Below, in pieces: positions 6,686 to 9,894 of a stretch of DNA of 9,894 nt. Under the pieces are notes generated by a model. The model ran no database searches. It saw only the letters and a list, made by a program, of their open reading frames with translations, and was not told the DNA's origin. Each line of letters begins with the position of its first letter. Position 1 is the stretch's first letter. A program made the position numbers and the translations under genes. The stretch covers positions 1 through 9,894 of the forward strand of contig CAZXCK010000143.1 of assembly GCA_964639225.1 (NCBI GenBank). The letters are read 5' to 3'. This DNA is from CAZXCK01 sp964639225 (GTDB taxonomy: Bacteria; Chloroflexota; Anaerolineae; Aggregatilineales; Phototrophicaceae).

Positions 6686-6701
6686 GCGGTCTGTGGACCG
6701 C
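6686..6701 (+). terminator. Weak hairpin after the GT-C gene, possible terminator
   Basis: GCGGTC-TGTG-GACCGC is a perfect 6-bp stem with a 4-base loop, 29 bases past the GT-C stop. No T-run follows, so it does not meet the usual intrinsic-terminator form. It could act as a 3' end stabiliser or be incidental. Confidence 0.3.
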
Positions 6702-6731
6702 TGGCAGGTGCGGCGGCTATCCCCGATGCGC

Positions 6732-6737
6732 TATAAT
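6732..6737 (+). promoter_or_regulatory. Consensus -10 box of the aldo/keto reductase gene
   Basis: TATAAT is a perfect -10 consensus in an otherwise GC-rich gap, with no matching -35 box at the usual distance. Predicted transcription from about 6744 gives a leader of about 47 bases. That leader contains a small inverted repeat CGATA-CGT-TATCG (6764-6776) just before the ribosome-binding site AAGGAGAG (6778-6785). Confidence 0.55.
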
Positions 6738-6790
6738 GTAAGCACATCAACGCCCCATCCACCCGATACGTTATCGTAAGGAGAGTCATC

Positions 6791-7651
6791 ATGAGCATTC
6801 CCCGGCAACCCTTTGGACGCAGCGGCCATATGAGCAGCCGGCTGCTCTTCGGCGCGGCGGCGCTGAGTCAGGTCACGCAGGCCGAGGCCGACCAGACGCT
6901 GGACGTTCTGCTGGAATACGGCATCAACCACATCGACACCGCCGCCAGCTACGGCCATGCCGAGGAGCGCATCGGCCCCTGGATGCCACAGTACCGCGAT
7001 CAGTTCTTCCTGGCGACCAAGACCGGCGAGCGCACCTATGCCAAAGCGCGCGAAGAGTTCCTGCGCTCGCTGGAACGCCTGCGCGTCGACTCGGTCGATC
7101 TCATCCAGTTGCATTATCTGGTGGGCGAGGACGAGTGGGAAGTCGCTATGGGCGACGGCGGCGTGCTGCAATATCTGCTGGAAGCGCGCGATGAAGGTCT
7201 GGTGAAATACATCGGCGTGACCGGCCACGACGTGGCCATCGTCCATATGCACCGCAAAAGCCTGGAACGCTACGACTTCGACAGCGTGCTGCTGCCCTAC
7301 AACTATCTGATGATGCAGAATCCGGTTTACGCCGAGGGCTTCAACGAAGTGCTGCGGCTGTCGCAGGAGCGCAACGTCGCCGTGCAGACCATCAAAGCGA
7401 TCACGCGCCGCCCCTACCCGCCGGAAGTGCGCACCCACGCCACCTGGTACGAGCCGCTGACCGACCAGGCCAGCATCGACAAGGCGGTACACTGGGTGCT
7501 GGGCCAGGAAGGCATCTTCCTCAACACGGTGGGCGACATTCACCTGCTGCCAAAGGTGCTGGACGCCGCTGCTCGCTTCGAGGAACGGCCTTCCGACGAG
7601 GTGATGCAGGCTATGGTCGCCGAATGGGATATGGAACCGCTGTTCGTGTAG
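6791..7651 (+). CDS. Aldo/keto reductase family oxidoreductase
   Basis: A cytosolic NAD(P)H-dependent reductase of the AKR (beta/alpha)8-barrel superfamily; the substrate is unknown. The catalytic tetrad is complete: D49 and Y54 in NHIDTAASYG (46-55), K77 in LATKTGE (74-80) and H108 in IQLHYL (105-110). At 286 residues it is slightly shorter than typical 310-340-residue members. The C-terminal NADPH-binding region is compact (NTVGDIHLLPKVL, 245-257). There is no C-terminal cysteine cluster of the kind seen in iron-sulfur AKR relatives. The start is ATG 6791, with a strong AAGGAGAG ribosome-binding site 5 bases upstream. It has its own promoter and a likely terminator, so it appears monocistronic and not functionally tied to the flanking glycosyltransferases. 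Confidence 0.92.
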   Translation: MSIPRQPFGRSGHMSSRLLFGAAALSQVTQAEADQTLDVLLEYGINHIDTAASYGHAEERIGPWMPQYRDQFFLATKTGERTYAKAREEFLRSLERLRVDSVDLIQLHYLVGEDEWEVAMGDGGVLQYLLEARDEGLVKYIGVTGHDVAIVHMHRKSLERYDFDSVLLPYNYLMMQNPVYAEGFNEVLRLSQERNVAVQTIKAITRRPYPPEVRTHATWYEPLTDQASIDKAVHWVLGQEGIFLNTVGDIHLLPKVLDAAARFEERPSDEVMQAMVAEWDMEPLFV

Positions 7652-7670
7652 CTGGCAAACGCCGGTTTTT
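7651..7670 (+). terminator. Likely intrinsic terminator of the aldo/keto reductase gene
   Basis: GCTGGC-AAAC-GCCGGT can form a 6-bp stem (two of the pairs are G-U) with a 4-base loop, followed by TTTT. It starts at the last base of the stop codon. The stem is short, so efficiency may be modest. Confidence 0.5.
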
Positions 7671-7676
7671 CCACGC

Positions 7677-7705
7677 TTGCGCGGTGTGACAAAAGCGGCC
7701 ACAAT
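7677..7705 (+). promoter_or_regulatory. Promoter of the acidic-tailed membrane protein gene
   Basis: TTGCGC (7677-7682) and CACAAT (7700-7705) are separated by 17 bases. The start codon at 7713 begins 7 bases after the -10 box, so the transcript should begin at or one base before the ATG, giving a leaderless mRNA. No Shine-Dalgarno is present upstream of the ATG. Confidence 0.5.
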
Positions 7706-7712
7706 ACACAGC

Positions 7713-8633
7713 ATGGACGAGCAGAACCAACCCCAACGCGACGAATTTGACGAGCCGCAGGCCGATGAGCCGCACGCGGGCGATTCGCCTGCCGATGATT
7801 CCGACGCGCTGGCCGGGGAATCCGCCGCGTTAGCGGACGATCTGGCGGGTGTGCCCGATGATATGGCGGACGACGCGGAAACGTTCGACACCGCGCCCGA
7901 CAACGATTCCGGCGTGCCCGATAACGATGCCAGCGACACGGACGACGCCTTCGGGCTGGATGTCGACGCCGCGCTGGCCTCGGTGTCGTCGCTGAGCGAT
8001 GTCATCGCCCAGCGTGAGGCCGAAGAAGCCGCCGAACGCGAGCGCCAGCAGGCCGAGGCGCGCCGCTGGGCCAGCTACCGCTTCGACCATCCGCCACTGG
8101 CCACGCTGCGCCGGGGGCAAATCACGTCGTTTGTGCCAGCGCTGCTGCTGATGGCGCTGGGTGCATGGCTGACCTTCGCCAGCAGCACCGGCGCCTCGCC
8201 CGATGGCGGGCTGGTGGCCCTGGTGGTGATGGGCGGCGTGGGGCTGGCGCTGCTGCTCTTCTGGCTGCAATCCGGGCGCTGGGCGCGCGGTGCGCTTTTT
8301 ATGGCGCTGGCGCTGACCGGCGCGGCAGGCGTGATGATCTACCTGACGCAGTTCGACGGCCCCGGCGTGGACGGCTGGCCGCTGCTGGTCGCTGTGCCGG
8401 GCGCGGCGGCTTTTCTGAGCGGAATCCTGGCCCGCCCCGCCGACCGCCGCCTGACCTTCACCGGGCTGGTGCTGACCGCTGGCGCGCTGCTGACTCTGGC
8501 GCTGACCGCTGGCTTTGTGGATAGCTCGCTGGCCGCCGATGTGGACAGCACCGCCACCGAATACGGCTGGATTATCCTGGTCGTCGCGCTGGTTCTGCTG
8601 CTGATTCCGCTGCTGCTGAGGAGACGGGCGTAA
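7713..8633 (+). CDS. Hypothetical six-TM membrane protein with a highly acidic N-terminal tail
   Basis: I do not recognise this 306-residue protein. Residues 1-86 are strongly acidic and low in complexity: 30 Asp/Glu against a single Arg and no Lys, with repeated PDD and PDND patterns. Residues about 99-118 form a charged helix (QREAEEAAERERQQAEARRW) that may be a short coiled coil. About six membrane segments follow (near 139-157, 165-185, 192-211, 221-239, 247-268, 284-302), ending in RRRA, which by the positive-inside rule places the C-terminus in the cytoplasm. With six segments the acidic tail would be cytoplasmic too. The start is ATG 7713; an in-frame ATG is not available upstream, and a TTG at 7677 falls in the -35 box. 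The following GT4 gene begins 1 base after its stop, so the two are probably cotranscribed and translationally coupled. Confidence 0.75.
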   Translation: MDEQNQPQRDEFDEPQADEPHAGDSPADDSDALAGESAALADDLAGVPDDMADDAETFDTAPDNDSGVPDNDASDTDDAFGLDVDAALASVSSLSDVIAQREAEEAAERERQQAEARRWASYRFDHPPLATLRRGQITSFVPALLLMALGAWLTFASSTGASPDGGLVALVVMGGVGLALLLFWLQSGRWARGALFMALALTGAAGVMIYLTQFDGPGVDGWPLLVAVPGAAAFLSGILARPADRRLTFTGLVLTAGALLTLALTAGFVDSSLAADVDSTATEYGWIILVVALVLLLIPLLLRRRA

Positions 8634-8634
8634 A

Positions 8635-9720
8635 TTGCGTATCGCCATCGACGCCAGCCGGACGACCGTCGCCCGCATCACCGGCACCGAACGTTACGCG
8701 CTGGAACTGCTGCGCGCGCTTATCCGGCACAACACCGATCACGAACTTATCCTCTATTTTCGAGACGAACCCGCGCCCGGTCTGCTGCCGGAGTCGCCGC
8801 GCACACAGATGCGCGTGATTCCGCTGGCGCGCGCCTGGACTCATGCGCGTTTCGCCGCCGCCCTCTACCGCGACCACCCCGACGTGACCTTCGTCCCGGC
8901 GCACACGCTTCCATTTGTGTTTCCGGGCCGAGCCGCCGTCACCGTGCATGACCTGGGCTATAAGCATTTTCCGCAGGCGCATCCCTGGCAGCAGCGGCTG
9001 TACCTCGACCTGACGACGCGCTACAGCGCCCGCCGCGCCAACGTCGTGCTGGCCGACAGTCAGGCCACCGCCGCCGATCTCACCCGCTTCTACGGCACAC
9101 CTGCCGACAAGATCGTCGTCGTGTATCCCGGCGTGGACGCGCCACCGCTCGACATGAGCATCGACGACGCCCGCCAGCAGTACGGCCTGCCCGAACGCTA
9201 TTTTCTGTTCATGGGCACGCTGCAACCGCGCAAGAACATCGCCCGCATCGTGCGTGCTTATGCCGCTTATCGCAGCATGACGCCCGACCCGGCGGGGCTG
9301 GTGCTGGCCGGGAATCGCGGCTGGCTGTTCGATGAGGGCTGGCTGCACGGCGTCGATGGTGTGCAGGTCACGGGCTACATCGACGAGGCGGCCAAAGGCG
9401 CGCTTTATGCCGGGGCGCTGGCGCTGGTGTTCCCCAGCCTGTACGAAGGCTTCGGCTTCCCGGTGATCGAGGCCATGCACTGCGGCACGCCGGTCATCGC
9501 CAGCGAGACGTCCAGCCTGCCGGAACTGGTGGGCGACGCCGGTCTGCTGGTGAACCCGGACAACACGCAGGCCATCGCCGAGGCGCTGCTGAATTTGCAC
9601 GCCGACGAGTCGCTGCGGGCCATGCTGATCGCGCGTGGAACCGAGCAGTCCGCTTATTTCACCTGGGATCGCGCCGCCGCCGCCGCGCTCGACGCTTTGC
9701 AGCGCGCCGCCGCTCCCTGA
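8635..9720 (+). CDS. Glycosyltransferase family 4 (GT-B fold, mannosyltransferase-like)
   Basis: The 361-residue cytosolic enzyme should transfer a sugar from a nucleotide-sugar donor with retained configuration, probably onto an envelope glycan or lipid. The N-terminal half opens with MRIAIDASR and TGTERYALELLRAL (17-30), typical of WbaZ/MtfB-type members. TVHDLGY (103-109) and DSQATAADL (141-149) are conserved acceptor-side motifs. GTLQPRKNI (194-202) and EGFGFPVIE (271-279), with the EX7E pair E271 and E279, mark the donor-binding domain. Translation probably starts at TTG 8635, with GAGGAG (8618-8623) 11 bases upstream inside the previous gene; no ATG fits the conserved N-terminus. It sits 1 base after the membrane-protein stop and 21 bases before a GT9 gene, in a likely operon. 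Confidence 0.93.
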   Translation: MRIAIDASRTTVARITGTERYALELLRALIRHNTDHELILYFRDEPAPGLLPESPRTQMRVIPLARAWTHARFAAALYRDHPDVTFVPAHTLPFVFPGRAAVTVHDLGYKHFPQAHPWQQRLYLDLTTRYSARRANVVLADSQATAADLTRFYGTPADKIVVVYPGVDAPPLDMSIDDARQQYGLPERYFLFMGTLQPRKNIARIVRAYAAYRSMTPDPAGLVLAGNRGWLFDEGWLHGVDGVQVTGYIDEAAKGALYAGALALVFPSLYEGFGFPVIEAMHCGTPVIASETSSLPELVGDAGLLVNPDNTQAIAEALLNLHADESLRAMLIARGTEQSAYFTWDRAAAAALDALQRAAAP

Positions 9721-9741
9721 CGCCACACCGACGAGCCAAAC

Positions 9742-9894
9742 ATGAAACCCTCTCGTATTCTCCTGGTGCAACTGGCCGACATCGGCGACCTGATCGTGAC
9801 GACGCCGGCCATCGCTGCCCTGCGCGACGCCCATCCCGCCGCGCACCTGGCGCTGCTCACCAGCGCGCACGCCGCGCCCGTCGTCGAGGGGACC
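9742..9894 (+). CDS. Glycosyltransferase family 9 (heptosyltransferase-like), 5' part only
   Basis: Fifty-one codons run from ATG 9742 to the edge of the window without a stop. The segment RILLVQLADIGDLIVTTPAI (residues 5-24) followed by ALRDAHPAAHLALLT matches the N-terminus of ADP-heptose:LPS heptosyltransferase-like GT9 proteins, including the flexible glycine-aspartate loop IGDLI. Full-length members are about 330-380 residues, so roughly 85 percent is missing. It follows the GT4 stop by 21 bases with only a weak GAG-type ribosome-binding site, consistent with being read in the same operon. Substrates cannot be inferred; GT9 members also occur in organisms without classical lipopolysaccharide. 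Confidence 0.85.
   Translation, partial: MKPSRILLVQLADIGDLIVTTPAIAALRDAHPAAHLALLTSAHAAPVVEGT

Overview
The window is GC-rich bacterial DNA. It holds eight genes, one of them cut by the right edge, packed with short gaps and no gap over 300 bases. The mix is a VanW/peptidoglycan-binding/G5-like protein, a Bax-inhibitor-1 membrane protein, a GTP cyclohydrolase I with a long N-terminal tail, and GT-C, GT4 and GT9 glycosyltransferases. Together with the base composition this suggests an Anaerolineae-like member of the Chloroflexota. That placement rests on overall gene character only, not on a marker gene. I see no rRNA, tRNA, CRISPR array, transposase, integrase or phage gene.

Layout. Bases 1-228 hold two adjacent perfect palindromes, an extended -10 box, and a possible 22-codon leader ORF with an internal hairpin. 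A VanW-family envelope protein follows (229-2106, +). It converges with a YetJ/YbhL-type Bax-inhibitor-1 protein (2189-2938, -), and the two share a perfect 16-bp bidirectional terminator. folE (3114-3905, -) has its own terminator. It lies divergent from a folK homologue (4168-4707, +) across 262 bases that carry control signals for both. A GT-C membrane glycosyltransferase (4728-6656, +) starts 20 bases after folK and is probably cotranscribed with it. An aldo/keto reductase (6791-7651, +) has a TATAAT box and a strong ribosome-binding site. An acidic-tailed six-TM protein of unknown function (7713-8633, +) appears to be transcribed as a leaderless or near-leaderless mRNA. It is followed almost without a gap by a GT4 glycosyltransferase that starts at TTG (8635-9720, +) and by the first 51 codons of a GT9 heptosyltransferase-like gene (9742 to the end, +).

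How the genes fit together. FolE and the FolK homologue are steps of pterin/folate synthesis, but the FolK copy lacks several residues that are conserved at the active site of the characterised enzyme. The GT-C, GT4 and GT9 genes and VanW point to cell-envelope glycan and wall functions. The aldo/keto reductase and the Bax-inhibitor-like channel look like housekeeping genes unrelated to their neighbours. No obvious new multigene system is visible. The best leads are regulatory or biochemical: a consensus Shine-Dalgarno of folE separated from its start by an inverted repeat, the substituted FolK active site, the putative leaderless starts, and the acidic-tailed membrane protein.
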